A stretch of 64,000 nt of DNA, taken from the NCBI RefSeq assembly GCF_021650935.1, contig NZ_CP091244.1:1736001-1800000 (forward strand), in the 5' to 3' direction. Source of the stretch: Thiothrix winogradskyi (GTDB lineage: Bacteria; Pseudomonadota; Gammaproteobacteria; Thiotrichales; Thiotrichaceae). Under the pieces are notes generated by a model. That model was not told where the DNA came from and made no database searches. It saw only the letters and a list, made by a program, of their open reading frames with translations. The translations under genes were made by a program, and so were the position numbers. Of this stretch, positions 33,376 to 42,436 are shown in pieces. Numbering within the stretch: position 1 is the first letter of the stretch; the number at the start of each line of letters is the position of its first letter.

Positions 33376-35265
33376 TTATGCCTGATGGTAAAGCTTGCTC
33401 CCTGTTTTAATGAATTCCACCGCTTTTTCTTCCATGCCTTTTTGCAGCGCTGCTTGCGCGTCCACACCTTGTTTTGCAGCGTAATCACGCACGTCTTGGG
33501 TAATTTTCATCGAGCAGAAATGCGGCCCACACATGGAGCAGAAATGCGCCACTTTGGCGGAATCTTTCGGTAAGGTTTCATCGTGGTATTCACGCGCCCG
33601 ATCCGGGTCTAGTCCCAGATTGAACTGGTCTTCCCAACGGAACTCAAAACGCGCTTTCGACATGGCATTGTCGCGGACTTGTGCGCCCGGCCAGCCTTTC
33701 GCCAAGTCTGCCGCGTGTGCCGCAATTTTGTAGGTAATAATCCCGACGCGCACATCTTCCTTATTCGGCAAGCCCAAATGCTCTTTGGGAGTGACGTAGC
33801 ACAGCATCGCGCAACCGTACCAGCCAATATTCGCAGCCCCAATGCCGGAGGTAATGTGGTCGTAGCCGGGCGCAATGTCCGTGACCAATGGCCCCAAAGT
33901 GTAGAACGGTGCTTCAAAGCAATCCTGCAATTCCTTGTCCATATTCTCTTTGACCATGTGCAACGGCACGTGACCGGGGCCTTCAATCATCACCTGTACG
34001 TCGTGTTGCCAAGCGATTTTGGTCAATTCACCCAAGGTTTCGAGTTCAGCGAATTGCGCTTGGTCATTGGCATCAGCGGCAGAACCGGGGCGCAAACCAT
34101 CACCCAGCGAGAAGCTCACGTCGTAAGCTTTCATGATTTCGCAAATGTCTTCAAAATGCGTATACAGGAAGTTTTCCTTGTGATGTGCCAAGCACCATTT
34201 CGCCATGATTGAGCCACCACGTGACACAATGCCGGTAACACGATCTGCGGTCATCGGCACATACGCCAAGCGCACGCCTGCGTGAATGGTGAAATAATCC
34301 ACGCCTTGTTCCGCCTGTTCAATCAGGGTGTCGCGGAAAATTTCCCATGTGAGGTCTTCGGCTTTGCCATTCACTTTTTCCAGTGCTTGGTAAATAGGCA
34401 CTGTACCGATGGGCATGGGCGCATTGCGCAGAATCCATTCGCGAGTTTCGTGAATGTTTTTGCCGGTGGATAAATCCATCAGGGTGTCGCCGCCCCAACG
34501 TGCCGACCATGCCATTTTTTCGACTTCTTCTTCAATGGAAGAGGAGACCGCTGAGTTGCCGATATTGGTGTTGATTTTGACGCGGAAATTGCGCCCGATA
34601 ATCATCGGTTCGAGTTCGGGGTGATTGATATTGGCAGGGATAATGGCACGGCCTTCCGCCACTTCCTTGCGCACGAATTCGGGAGTGACTTCCGCAGGCA
34701 GGTTTGCGCCCCATGCTTGTCCGCCGTGTTGGCGTAACAGTTTGCTATAACGCGGATCAGCGCGTAATTCTTGCAAGCGCATATTTTCACGGATGGCGAC
34801 GTACTCCATTTCCGGCGTAATGATGCCTTGGCGGGCGTAGTGCATTTGCGAGACATTGTTGCCTGCTTTGGCGCGGCGTGGGGCGCGAAGGTGGGCGAAA
34901 CGCAGGTGCGCGAGTTTCGGGTCGTTTTGGCGTGCTAGACCAAAATCGGATGTGGGGCCGTCGAGTTGTTCTGTGTCATTGCGCTCCAGAATCCAGTTCA
35001 GGCGCACATCGGGAATGCCTTCCAGTAAATTGATGGTGACATTCGGGTCAGTGAACGGACCAGAGGTGTCGTAGACCGGAATCGGTGGATTTTCTTCCGC
35101 ACCAAAACTAGCAGCGGTGGGGTCTTGGTCGATTTCACGCATTCCCACGCGAATGTCGGCGCGTGAACCCAGCATGTAAACTTTACGGGAGTTGGGAAAC
35201 GGTTTAGTGACTTCGCTGGACAGTTCAGCGGTTTTTTTTAGGAAGGCAGCAGGTATTGCGCTCAT
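33376..35265 (-). CDS. thiC: Phosphomethylpyrimidine synthase
   Basis: Radical SAM enzyme converting aminoimidazole ribotide to the thiamine pyrimidine HMP-P. The C-terminal CSMCGPHFCSM carries the CX2CX4C cluster site, and blocks RAPRRAKAGN, DYFTIHAGV and MIEGPGHVP are family hallmarks. Product is 629 aa. ATG 35265 is chosen (GGAG at 9 bases); an ATG 5 codons upstream has no ribosome site. A TPP riboswitch in the leader indicates shut-off by thiamine pyrophosphate. Confidence 0.97.
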   Translation of the reverse strand: MSAIPAAFLKKTAELSSEVTKPFPNSRKVYMLGSRADIRVGMREIDQDPTAASFGAEENPPIPVYDTSGPFTDPNVTINLLEGIPDVRLNWILERNDTEQLDGPTSDFGLARQNDPKLAHLRFAHLRAPRRAKAGNNVSQMHYARQGIITPEMEYVAIRENMRLQELRADPRYSKLLRQHGGQAWGANLPAEVTPEFVRKEVAEGRAIIPANINHPELEPMIIGRNFRVKINTNIGNSAVSSSIEEEVEKMAWSARWGGDTLMDLSTGKNIHETREWILRNAPMPIGTVPIYQALEKVNGKAEDLTWEIFRDTLIEQAEQGVDYFTIHAGVRLAYVPMTADRVTGIVSRGGSIMAKWCLAHHKENFLYTHFEDICEIMKAYDVSFSLGDGLRPGSAADANDQAQFAELETLGELTKIAWQHDVQVMIEGPGHVPLHMVKENMDKELQDCFEAPFYTLGPLVTDIAPGYDHITSGIGAANIGWYGCAMLCYVTPKEHLGLPNKEDVRVGIITYKIAAHAADLAKGWPGAQVRDNAMSKARFEFRWEDQFNLGLDPDRAREYHDETLPKDSAKVAHFCSMCGPHFCSMKITQDVRDYAAKQGVDAQAALQKGMEEKAVEFIKTGSKLYHQA

Positions 35266-35315
35266 CAGTGTTTTCTCCATGAAGGTTCGGGTAAAAACTC
35301 CACGGCAAGCGCTGG

Positions 35316-35388
35316 AGCCTCCCTACACCGGTATGATCCGTATCAGGTTCCAAGGGTATAATCTCAGCCTGTGAAGGCACCCCCGGCT
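35316..35388 (-). promoter_or_regulatory. TPP riboswitch (THI element) in the thiC leader
   Basis: On the minus strand the leader reads the classic THI pattern: GGGGGTGCC, a short hairpin, GGCTGAGATTATACCC, then ACCTGATACGGATCATACCGG and TAGGGAGG. These match the conserved arms that bind pyrimidine and pyrophosphate. It lies 50 bases upstream of the thiC start. Just after it, a weak 5-bp stem CTCCA/TGGAG is followed by TTTTT (35293-35297 on + as A's), which could act as the off-state terminator; translation control is also possible. Confidence 0.92.
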
Positions 35389-35487
35389 CATCAGGTTACA
35401 CTGTAACAGATTCGTGGCTGATCAGGTATAACCCGACAAATTGTCGCAGGAATACCACGCTTGATCGGCATTTTGCGTTTTCTAAAT

Positions 35488-35517
35488 TTGTATTTAAGCA
35501 AAGTCTTATACTATGCT
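35488..35517 (+). promoter_or_regulatory. Possible sigma70 promoter before the small membrane protein gene
   Basis: TTGTAT (35488-35493) and TATGCT (35512-35517) with an 18-bp spacer, plus an overlapping TATACT (35507-35512). Position fits a start about 25-30 bases before the ribosome site of the 35550 gene. The match is moderate. Confidence 0.35.
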
Positions 35518-35549
35518 GCGGTTTTAGAGTGTTAAGCAGGAGCTTCTGC

Positions 35550-35837
35550 ATGAACGATTTAGTTGCACGCACCCACTGTGTTGTGCCGTCGGAAGTGCTT
35601 AAAGCACTACTGGTGGCGGGGATTGCCGGGGTGATTTTCCTCAGTATTGCGCGTTTGATGGGGGTCGAAGTGCCTGCCGCGTTAATCATTGGTGTGATTG
35701 GTTTTTTCTTTGCGGGTGCTATTTTGGCATCACACGGTCTATCCATCCTCCGTAAACCAGGTTTGGTTTTGTTGATTGGTACGGTTTCCATTGTGGCAGC
35801 AGTACAATTGCAAGGTGTCATTTTGAGCGTTATCTAG
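35550..35837 (+). CDS. Small hydrophobic membrane protein, unknown
   Basis: A 95-aa protein with three predicted membrane helices (about 20-37, 42-62, 72-93) and a short polar N-terminus. AGGAG lies 7 bases before ATG 35550. No family is recognised. It is followed 115 bp downstream by another small membrane gene on the same strand. Divergent to thiC across the riboswitch region, but no thiamine link is visible. Confidence 0.65.
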   Translation: MNDLVARTHCVVPSEVLKALLVAGIAGVIFLSIARLMGVEVPAALIIGVIGFFFAGAILASHGLSILRKPGLVLLIGTVSIVAAVQLQGVILSVI

Positions 35838-35952
35838 TGATTTTTTACACTTCGGTATCCTGTAAAGTGGATTATGTTAGTTTAACGTAAAGCAGTTTGA
35901 GGAAATTTGAGCTATATCTGTATTCTTTCCGTCAGGTGTCAAAGGAGTGTCC

Positions 35953-36162
35953 GTGACCAAGTGGTTTATTAATAGTGTGACTGATCTGTTGATTGCGTTT
36001 ACCTTGGCAACGTTACTCTTATTTATGGTTGCAGTGAATTACCCAGAGCTATTTCCCCAACGGTTTTTCCAGTATTGGGCGGTTGCCACGCCTGATGCGA
36101 TGCCCCCCGCGCCGTCGGAGGCTCCACGGCAAGTTTCTGTTGTCACACAGGTGCAACGTTGA
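35953..36162 (+). CDS. Small single-helix membrane protein
   Basis: A 69-aa protein with one membrane helix (about 11-28) and a Pro-rich C-terminal tail (ATPDAMPPAPSEAP). GTG 35953 is preferred because AAAGGAG ends 5 bases before it; GTG 35947 would overlap that site. No family recognised. It ends 24 bp before rnpB. Confidence 0.55.
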   Translation: MTKWFINSVTDLLIAFTLATLLLFMVAVNYPELFPQRFFQYWAVATPDAMPPAPSEAPRQVSVVTQVQR

Positions 36163-36186
36163 CACTTATCTGTTATGTTGCGCCCC

Positions 36187-36537
<351 letters not shown>

Positions 36538-36656
36538 ATCTTTTTTCTTATTGGTTATTTGACTTATTAATTTTCAATCACAAGGTTTAAACCACCGGCT
36601 TTAGCCGGTCAGCTTTAGCTGCGATAATGCGCTGTATGAACGAAGCGAGGTGCAGC

Positions 36657-37088
36657 ATGGATTACCGCTATGGCAGTCACACGGTCTATCAGATTGAGTA
36701 TCACTTTGTTTGGGTGACGAAATACCGTTACAAGGTGTTGACGGGAGAAGTAGCGCAGCGTGTGCGTGAGCTTGTTCGGCAGACTTGCGAGGCATTTGAG
36801 ATCAGGATAGTCAAAGGCGTGGTGAGCAAAGACCATGTGCATATCTTGGTGAGTTGCCCGCCGGAACTAGCACCGAGTGAAATCATGCGTCGGATCAAGG
36901 GAAGGACATCCAGTCGGCTGTTTGAGGAGTTCCCCCATGTGAAGAAACGTTACTGGGGAAGGCATTTTTGGGCACGCGGGTATTTCTGCGCCACCGTGGG
37001 TCAAATGACGGAAGAGATGATCAAACAGTATTTGGAGCATCACTTTGAGCCAAATCCAAACGACCATTTCAAGATGGAACCGGAGTAA
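36657..37088 (+). CDS. tnpA: IS200/IS605-family TnpA (Y1 transposase)
   Basis: A 143-aa HUH-type Y1 transposase. The HUH motif is in KDHVHILVSCPP, and the catalytic Tyr lies in the C-terminal helix EEMIKQYLEHHF. N-terminal YQIEYHFVWVTKYR is the family start. ATG 36657 gives the standard N-terminus. No TnpB partner is present. It cuts and pastes single-stranded DNA at the lagging strand. Confidence 0.94.
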   Translation: MDYRYGSHTVYQIEYHFVWVTKYRYKVLTGEVAQRVRELVRQTCEAFEIRIVKGVVSKDHVHILVSCPPELAPSEIMRRIKGRTSSRLFEEFPHVKKRYWGRHFWARGYFCATVGQMTEEMIKQYLEHHFEPNPNDHFKMEPE

Positions 37089-37096
37089 GCGTACCG

Positions 37097-37118
37097 ACAC
37101 GTCGTTTAGCCGACGTGT
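37097..37118. repeat. Hairpin downstream of tnpA
   Basis: ACACGTCG-TTTAGC-CGACGTGT, a perfect 8-bp stem whose loop contains TTTAGC, as in the IS200 end hairpins. A second small hairpin GGACT-TTC-AGTCC (37124-37136) follows. They may end tnpA transcripts or be part of the element. The rest of the gene-free stretch 37089-37423 holds the element's right end, an A/T-rich segment without visible genes (37186-37328), and the mraZ promoter and operator. Confidence 0.6.
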
Positions 37119-37328
37119 ATCCGGGACTTTCAGTCCGTAGCAAAAAAACCCACCAGCTTTAGCTGGTGGTTGTTTAGTCAAAATAATAACGCATCAAATC
37201 TTAATCCTTGTTCTGAGGAGTCTATTATAAATCATTGATTATAAAATAATTCACTGGGTCGAATTCGGCGCATTTGTTTTGTTTTTGCCCTCTATTATTT
37301 TATTTAAAGTGATTTTGATCTGATTTTA

Positions 37329-37357
37329 TTGACAGGTTGCGGCTGTCTGCCTATATT
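37329..37357 (+). promoter_or_regulatory. Sigma70 promoter of the dcw cluster (Pmra)
   Basis: TTGACA (37329-37334, consensus), a 17-bp spacer, and TATATT (37352-37357, five of six). The predicted start is near 37364, about 60 bases before the mraZ ATG. This is the only strong promoter match found ahead of the 15-gene cluster, so it probably drives most of it, as Pmra does in E. coli. Confidence 0.8.
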
Positions 37358-37364
37358 CTCATTC

Positions 37365-37412
37365 AAGTGGAAGAAAGTGGAAAAAAGTGGGTTGAATTCC
37401 CATTTTAAGTGG
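37365..37412. promoter_or_regulatory. MraZ operator: spaced GTGG repeats
   Basis: AAGTGG occurs at 37365, 37375 and 37385, exactly 10 bp apart, and again at 37407. MraZ of other bacteria binds direct repeats of this kind (GTGG-core boxes about one helical turn apart) and represses its own operon. The array starts at the predicted RNA start, so binding would block promoter escape. The fourth copy lies next to the mraZ ribosome site. Confidence 0.78.
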
Positions 37413-37423
37413 AATTGGATGGT

Positions 37424-37879
37424 ATGTTTCGTGGTATTTCCAACATCTCGATTGATCCTAAAGGCAGGCTCGCCATGCCCGCTAAGTATCGCGAGGATAT
37501 TGTGGAAAACACTGCGGGGCAGATTGTCATTACGGTTGATCACACCGATAAGTGCTTGCTTGTTTACCCGATGGATCAGTGGCTGAAGGTCGAAAAAACC
37601 CTGATGTCTTTGCCCAATATGAATCGCCGGGTACGCAATATGCAGCGTCTGATCTTGGGTCATGCGGCTGAGTTAGAGCTGGATGCGCAAGGACGGGTAT
37701 TGCTGCCAGCCCCGTTGCGCGAATACGCGAACATCGACAAGCGTGCGGTATTGGTTGGTCAGGCGAATAAATTAGAATTGTGGGATGCTGATACTTGGGA
37801 AGCCGCTCGTGAGTCTTGGTTGCAGGAAGCGCAGGACGATGATGAGGCGACTGAGATATTGAATCAGGTTTCCATGTAA
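37424..37879 (+). CDS. mraZ: Transcriptional regulator MraZ
   Basis: A 151-aa protein with two SpoVT/AbrB-like repeats: FRGISNISIDPKGRLAMPAKYRE (residues 2-24 region) and ELDAQGRVLLPAPLREYA in the second half, each with the DxxGR(L/V)xxP motif. In E. coli MraZ forms a ring and represses the dcw cluster. ATG 37424 gives the standard start. First gene of the cluster; rsmH follows after 24 bp. Confidence 0.95.
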   Translation: MFRGISNISIDPKGRLAMPAKYREDIVENTAGQIVITVDHTDKCLLVYPMDQWLKVEKTLMSLPNMNRRVRNMQRLILGHAAELELDAQGRVLLPAPLREYANIDKRAVLVGQANKLELWDADTWEAARESWLQEAQDDDEATEILNQVSM

Positions 37880-37903
37880 TGCTGATAAAAGGTGGTTGAT
37901 TCA

Positions 37904-38830
37904 GTGTTGAAACATGACACAGTGCTATTGCAGGAAGCCGTGCAGGCATTGAATGTTCAAGAGTCGGGCACTTATGTCGATGGCACGTATGGTCGTGGTG
38001 GTCATTCGGCGTTGATTTTGGAACATTTGGGTTTGAGTGGTCGCTTGATTGTGATTGATAAAGACCCAGTGGCGATTGAACATGCCCGCCAGCGTTATGC
38101 TGCGGATGCACGGGTGTCTGTGTGGCACGGTTCGTTCCGGGACTTCCCACAAGCGCTGTTGGCAGCCGGTGTAACGGATAAAATTCAGGGTGTCTTGCTG
38201 GATCTGGGGGTTTCTTCCCCACAATTGGATGATGCAGAACGTGGTTTCAGCTTTATGCGGGAAGGACAACTCGACATGCGCATGGATATTACCAGCGGTG
38301 AAAGTGCCGCGCAGTGGTTGAACCGGGCAGACGAGGCTCAAATTGCCGACGTGCTGTGGCGTTATGGTGAGGAACGTTTTTCCCGCCAAATTGCAAAAGA
38401 AATTGTACGTACCCGGATTAATACGCCATTGGAAACTACCACCCAATTGTCGAATTTAATCGCCAGTGTGGTGCATAAACGTGAGCCGGGCAAAAATCCT
38501 GCTACCCGTAGTTTTCAGGCCATTCGCATTAAGGTCAATCAGGAATTGGATGATGTCGAGGTGTGTTTGCAGCAATCGGTGGAATGGCTGGCATTTGCCG
38601 GGCGTTTAGTGGTCATTAGTTTTCATTCCCTTGAAGACCGCATCGTTAAACATTTCTTGCGTGATAATTCCAACGTACCTAATTTGCCCAAAGGGTTGCC
38701 TATTATGCCAGCCTTTATTCAGCCACCGATGAAACTCATTGGTAAAGCCGTGCGTCCTTCTGCGCTGGAAGTGGAGGGCAATGTCCGCGCCCGTAGCGCC
38801 ATTATGCGTATCGGAGAACGGTCTGCATGA
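37904..38830 (+). CDS. rsmH: 16S rRNA (cytosine-1402-N4) methyltransferase
   Basis: Methylates C1402 in the decoding site of 16S rRNA. S-adenosylmethionine site in YVDGTYGRGGHS and VIDKDPVA; further family blocks GVLLDLGVSSPQLD, MRMDITSG and ISFHSLEDRIVK. Product 308 aa. GTG 37904 is chosen since AAAAGGTGG lies 8 bases upstream; an in-frame GTG at 37892 sits inside that site. Overlaps ftsL by 4 bp (ATGA). Confidence 0.96.
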   Translation: MLKHDTVLLQEAVQALNVQESGTYVDGTYGRGGHSALILEHLGLSGRLIVIDKDPVAIEHARQRYAADARVSVWHGSFRDFPQALLAAGVTDKIQGVLLDLGVSSPQLDDAERGFSFMREGQLDMRMDITSGESAAQWLNRADEAQIADVLWRYGEERFSRQIAKEIVRTRINTPLETTTQLSNLIASVVHKREPGKNPATRSFQAIRIKVNQELDDVEVCLQQSVEWLAFAGRLVVISFHSLEDRIVKHFLRDNSNVPNLPKGLPIMPAFIQPPMKLIGKAVRPSALEVEGNVRARSAIMRIGERSA

Positions 38831-39099
38831 ATAGAGGTGGCTTGCTAACGTTGGCATTACTCTATTTTCTGGTCATTGCCTTGGCATTGATGATTGTGGT
38901 GAATCGTCACCATTCACGGCAATTGTTTGCTGAATTGCAGAAGTTAGAAAAAGAACGTGACGAATTGAGCGCTGATTGGAGTCGCTTGAAATTGGAACAA
39001 AGCGTTTTGTTAAATCAAGTACACGTGGAAACCCGTTCTAAACAGGTGTTAAAAATGCAAAAGCCCAGTGCTGATAACATTAAGGTAATACGCGAGTGA
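38827..39099 (+). CDS. ftsL: Cell division protein FtsL
   Basis: A 90-aa bitopic protein with a short cytoplasmic N-terminus, one membrane helix (about 5-25) and a periplasmic leucine-zipper coiled coil (about 27-75, LFAELQKLEKERDELSADW). Pairs with FtsB and FtsQ in the divisome. ATGA overlap with rsmH and GTGA overlap with ftsI show tight coupling. Identified by position, size and layout; sequence is poorly conserved in the family. Confidence 0.9.
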   Translation: MNRGGLLTLALLYFLVIALALMIVVNRHHSRQLFAELQKLEKERDELSADWSRLKLEQSVLLNQVHVETRSKQVLKMQKPSADNIKVIRE

Positions 39100-40946
39100 G
39101 GCGTAAGGCACTCAAATCCCCGGTGTTTCAGGGGAGACGCTTGTTTTTGATGCTGGCTTTGCTGATCGTGATTGGCGTCCTGATGTTGCGTGCGGCTTGG
39201 TTGGAAATTTTTCAGCAAGAATGGTTACAACAGCAAGCCGATAAGCGCCAGATGCGTGTCGTGACCGTACCTGCTTACCGGGGCATGATTACTGACCGTA
39301 ATGGCGACCCGATGGCAATCAGCTCCCCCGTCTCTTCCTTATGGTGCAACCCGCAGGAGTTACTGCAAGCCCGTGAGGAATTGCGTCATGAGTATGAACT
39401 GTCACGTCAGGTGACAGATGCTACCGTTGGTGATAGCGCGGCAGAAGAGCGTGAGGTGCAAGAGTTGGCGAGCACCCGTTTTGCACGCCTGGAATCCGGG
39501 TTCCGTCAGATTGAAAAAGAGCTGGGTTTGGAAGATGGCGGTTTGCCTGCCAAGTTAAAAGAAGCCAGCAGCAAACAATTCTTTTACCTTGGGCGTCAAT
39601 TGCCATTAGAAGTCGCGGATAATATTTTAGCCTTGGATTTACCCGGTGTGGCAGCAACACGCGAATACCGTCGTTATTATCCTTTAGCCGAAACTGCTGG
39701 GCATGTGGTGGGCATGACCAATGTTGATGGCAATGGCATTGAGGGTATTGAAAAAGCGCGTAACGAAGTATTGGCGGGTAAAAACGGTCAAACGCGCGTG
39801 GTGCGTGATGCCAAAGGCAAGTTGGTCGAAAGCGTGATCAGCATGGAAGAAATGCAGCCTGGGCAGGATGTGCGGCTCACGATTGACCGTCGTATTCAAT
39901 ACCTCGCTTACAAAGAACTGAAAACGCAAGTGTCGCTACTCAATGCCAAAGCGGGTTCCGTGGTGGTATTGGATGCACATACCGGGGAAATCCTCGCGAT
40001 GGCAAATGTTCCTTCCTTTAACCCCAATAACCGTAAAGAGTTGGAACCCTATCTCTATCGCAATCGCGCCGTGACGGATAAATCCGAACCGGGTTCAACG
40101 TTAAAGCCATTGACCATTGCGGCAGCATTAGAAGCGCGGGTATTAGGTGCGGATGTTGAAGTGAATACATCACCGGGTGAAATTAAATTCGGCAAATACA
40201 GCGTTAAAGATCCCAAAGATTATGGCTCAGTCACGTTGCCCACGTTGTTAGCGAAATCCAGTAACGTCGGGGCAAGCCGGGTGGCATTGCTGATGAATGC
40301 GCGTGATCAGTGGATGTTCCTCAGTCGTCTGGGGTTTGGGCAAACGCCTAATGCAGGCTTTTCGGGTGAAACAGCGGGAATGCTGACCAACTACACACAA
40401 TGGGGCAAGGTTGACCGTGCCTCACACGGTTACGGTTACGGCCTGTCCTCCAGCTTATTGCAGCTAACTCATGCGTATGCACCGTTTGCGGCGAATGGGG
40501 TGTTGATGCCGGTTTCCATTTATAAGCCAGAGAAGCTTGGTCTTGGTCAGCAAGTGATGAGCCCTGATACCGCGAGTTCTGTCCTGCGCATGATGGAGGC
40601 GGTGGTGCAGGAAGGTGGTACCGGTGAAAAAGCCATAGTAGATGGCTACCGTGTCGCGGGTAAAACCGGGACAGCTTATAAATACATTGACGGTCAATAC
40701 CAGAATGATCGCTATTTAACGAGTTTTATCGGCGTTGCGCCTGCGAGTCGCCCGCGTTTGGTGGTGGCAGTACAAATTGATGAGCCGAAAATTGATGACA
40801 GCGGTGGTCGTGCTGCTGCCCCGGTTTTTTCTAAAGTGATGGCGGAAGCACTGCGTTTATTGGACGTACCCCCCGATAATTTACCGGATGCCAAGCAGGC
40901 AGTGCAGCAAGCACCCGTAGTGAATACAGCGGGAGGGGCAACATGA
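39096..40946 (+). CDS. ftsI: Septal peptidoglycan transpeptidase FtsI (PBP3)
   Basis: Class B penicillin-binding protein that cross-links septal wall. A short cytoplasmic end, one membrane helix (about 17-36), a pedestal domain, and the transpeptidase domain with S334TLK, the SSN motif (388-390) and K523TG. GTG start at 39096 overlaps ftsL (GTGA). Residues about 95-160 are a charged helical stretch (AREELRHEYELS, SAAEEREVQEL) longer than in E. coli FtsI. Length 616 aa. Confidence 0.97.
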   Translation: MRRKALKSPVFQGRRLFLMLALLIVIGVLMLRAAWLEIFQQEWLQQQADKRQMRVVTVPAYRGMITDRNGDPMAISSPVSSLWCNPQELLQAREELRHEYELSRQVTDATVGDSAAEEREVQELASTRFARLESGFRQIEKELGLEDGGLPAKLKEASSKQFFYLGRQLPLEVADNILALDLPGVAATREYRRYYPLAETAGHVVGMTNVDGNGIEGIEKARNEVLAGKNGQTRVVRDAKGKLVESVISMEEMQPGQDVRLTIDRRIQYLAYKELKTQVSLLNAKAGSVVVLDAHTGEILAMANVPSFNPNNRKELEPYLYRNRAVTDKSEPGSTLKPLTIAAALEARVLGADVEVNTSPGEIKFGKYSVKDPKDYGSVTLPTLLAKSSNVGASRVALLMNARDQWMFLSRLGFGQTPNAGFSGETAGMLTNYTQWGKVDRASHGYGYGLSSSLLQLTHAYAPFAANGVLMPVSIYKPEKLGLGQQVMSPDTASSVLRMMEAVVQEGGTGEKAIVDGYRVAGKTGTAYKYIDGQYQNDRYLTSFIGVAPASRPRLVVAVQIDEPKIDDSGGRAAAPVFSKVMAEALRLLDVPPDNLPDAKQAVQQAPVVNTAGGAT

Positions 40947-42436
40947 CGATGGTTTCCCTGCGTGAGTTGTTGCACGGTATTGCGGATGCAGTACCTGATG
41001 TTCAGGTCAATGGTTTGACACTGGATAACCGCGCTGTGCAACCCGGTATGGCGTTTATTGCATTGCGAGGCACGCGCCAGCACGGTTTGAGTTATGCCGC
41101 CGCCGCTGTGCAAGCCGGTGCGGCAGTGGTGCTTTACGAGCCAGAAATAGGTTTACAACAGCCACCCTTGTCGGTCGAGTTAGTGCCGGTGTCTTCCTTA
41201 CGGGAACATTTAGGCACACTCGCCGACCGTTTTAATGCCAGCCCCAGTGCCGAATTGTTCATGGTGGGCGTGACAGGTACTGACGGCAAAACCTCGGTGA
41301 GTCATTTTGTCGCCGAAGCACTGAATGCGATTCACCCACAGCAAGCCGCCGTGTTGGGAACGTTGGGGATTGGTGTGCCGGGCGCGTTGCAGCCTGCCAC
41401 GCATACCACGCCGGATGCGCTGACTTTGCACAGTTTGTTACGGCACTTGCAGCAGGATGGCTTTACCACGGTGGCAATGGAGGTTTCCTCGCACGCGCTG
41501 GATCAGGGGCGTGTCAATGGGGTGCGCTTTAATGTGGCAGCGCTGACAAATCTTACCCGCGACCATTTGGATTATCACGGCACGGTTGAGGCGTATGCCG
41601 AGGCTAAGCGTAAGTTGTTTCACTGGCCTGATTTGCAGGCAGTGGTGCTGAATCTGGATGATGCCTTTGGGCAGCGTTTGGCGGCAGAATTAACCGGTAG
41701 TGCGCTGCGGGTAATGGGTTACGGTGTCGGTAATGCGGCGGATTATCCGGCTGACACCTTGGTGGCAAGCAATCCGGTATTTGATCATAGCGGCATTCGG
41801 GCAACTGTGTGCGTTGGGCAGCAGGAAGCACTGCTACAAGCCCCTGTGTTGGGGCAATTTAATTTGCATAATTTGTTGGCAGCTTTGGGCGTATTGTTGG
41901 TGAAAGGCTTAACGCTGTCAGCGGCTTTACAAGGTTTGCAGCAGGTTCAGGTCGTGCCGGGGCGCATGGAGCGAGTCACGTCGACTTCGCTCAGTGACCG
42001 CTTGGTGGTGGTGGATTACGCGCATACGCCCGGTGCATTGCAGCAAGTATTAAAGGCGGTACGGGTGCATACCCGTGGGCGTTTGCTGTGTGTGTTTGGC
42101 TGTGGTGGCGACCGTGATCGTGGAAAACGTCCTTTAATGGCGGAAATTGCTGAATCAGATGCTGACGTGGTGATCGTAACCGACGATAATCCGCGCTCTG
42201 AAAATCCGCAGCAAATATTTGAGGACATTATGCAAGGCTTCCACAATAAAACGGGTGTTGTCTTTGAACACGACCGTACTAAAGCCATTCGTTTCGCCAT
42301 TGGGCAAGCCCAACCCGGTGATACGGTGTTAATTGCAGGTAAGGGTCATGAAACTGTGCAAATTCTTGCACATGGCACGGTGCCGTTTGATGACCGCATT
42401 CAGGCAGCCTTGGCGTTGCAGGAGTGTGGCGCATGA
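40943..42436 (+). CDS. murE: UDP-MurNAc-tripeptide ligase (meso-DAP adding)
   Basis: Adds the third stem-peptide residue to UDP-MurNAc-L-Ala-D-Glu. ATP loop GTDGKTS (about 111-117), central domain ending in TNLTRDHLDYHG, and C-terminal DNPRSENP. The DNPR motif marks selection of meso-diaminopimelate over lysine, as in Gram-negatives. Length 497 aa. ATGA overlap with ftsI at the start, and with murF at the end. Confidence 0.97.
   Translation: MTMVSLRELLHGIADAVPDVQVNGLTLDNRAVQPGMAFIALRGTRQHGLSYAAAAVQAGAAVVLYEPEIGLQQPPLSVELVPVSSLREHLGTLADRFNASPSAELFMVGVTGTDGKTSVSHFVAEALNAIHPQQAAVLGTLGIGVPGALQPATHTTPDALTLHSLLRHLQQDGFTTVAMEVSSHALDQGRVNGVRFNVAALTNLTRDHLDYHGTVEAYAEAKRKLFHWPDLQAVVLNLDDAFGQRLAAELTGSALRVMGYGVGNAADYPADTLVASNPVFDHSGIRATVCVGQQEALLQAPVLGQFNLHNLLAALGVLLVKGLTLSAALQGLQQVQVVPGRMERVTSTSLSDRLVVVDYAHTPGALQQVLKAVRVHTRGRLLCVFGCGGDRDRGKRPLMAEIAESDADVVIVTDDNPRSENPQQIFEDIMQGFHNKTGVVFEHDRTKAIRFAIGQAQPGDTVLIAGKGHETVQILAHGTVPFDDRIQAALALQECGA

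Larger units (their letters stand above)
36585..37185 (+). mobile_element. IS200-type single-strand transposon (TnpA only)
   Basis: An approximately 600-bp element with one TnpA gene and subterminal hairpins instead of inverted repeats. Left: ACCGGC-TTTA-GCCGGT (36594-36609) and CAGC-TTTA-GCTG (36610-36621). Right: CCACCAGC-TTTA-GCTGGTGG (37150-37169). The shared TTTA loop marks them as one set. Candidate right cleavage tetranucleotide TCAA lies at 37178-37181; exact ends are estimated. Inserted between rnpB and mraZ. Confidence 0.75.
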
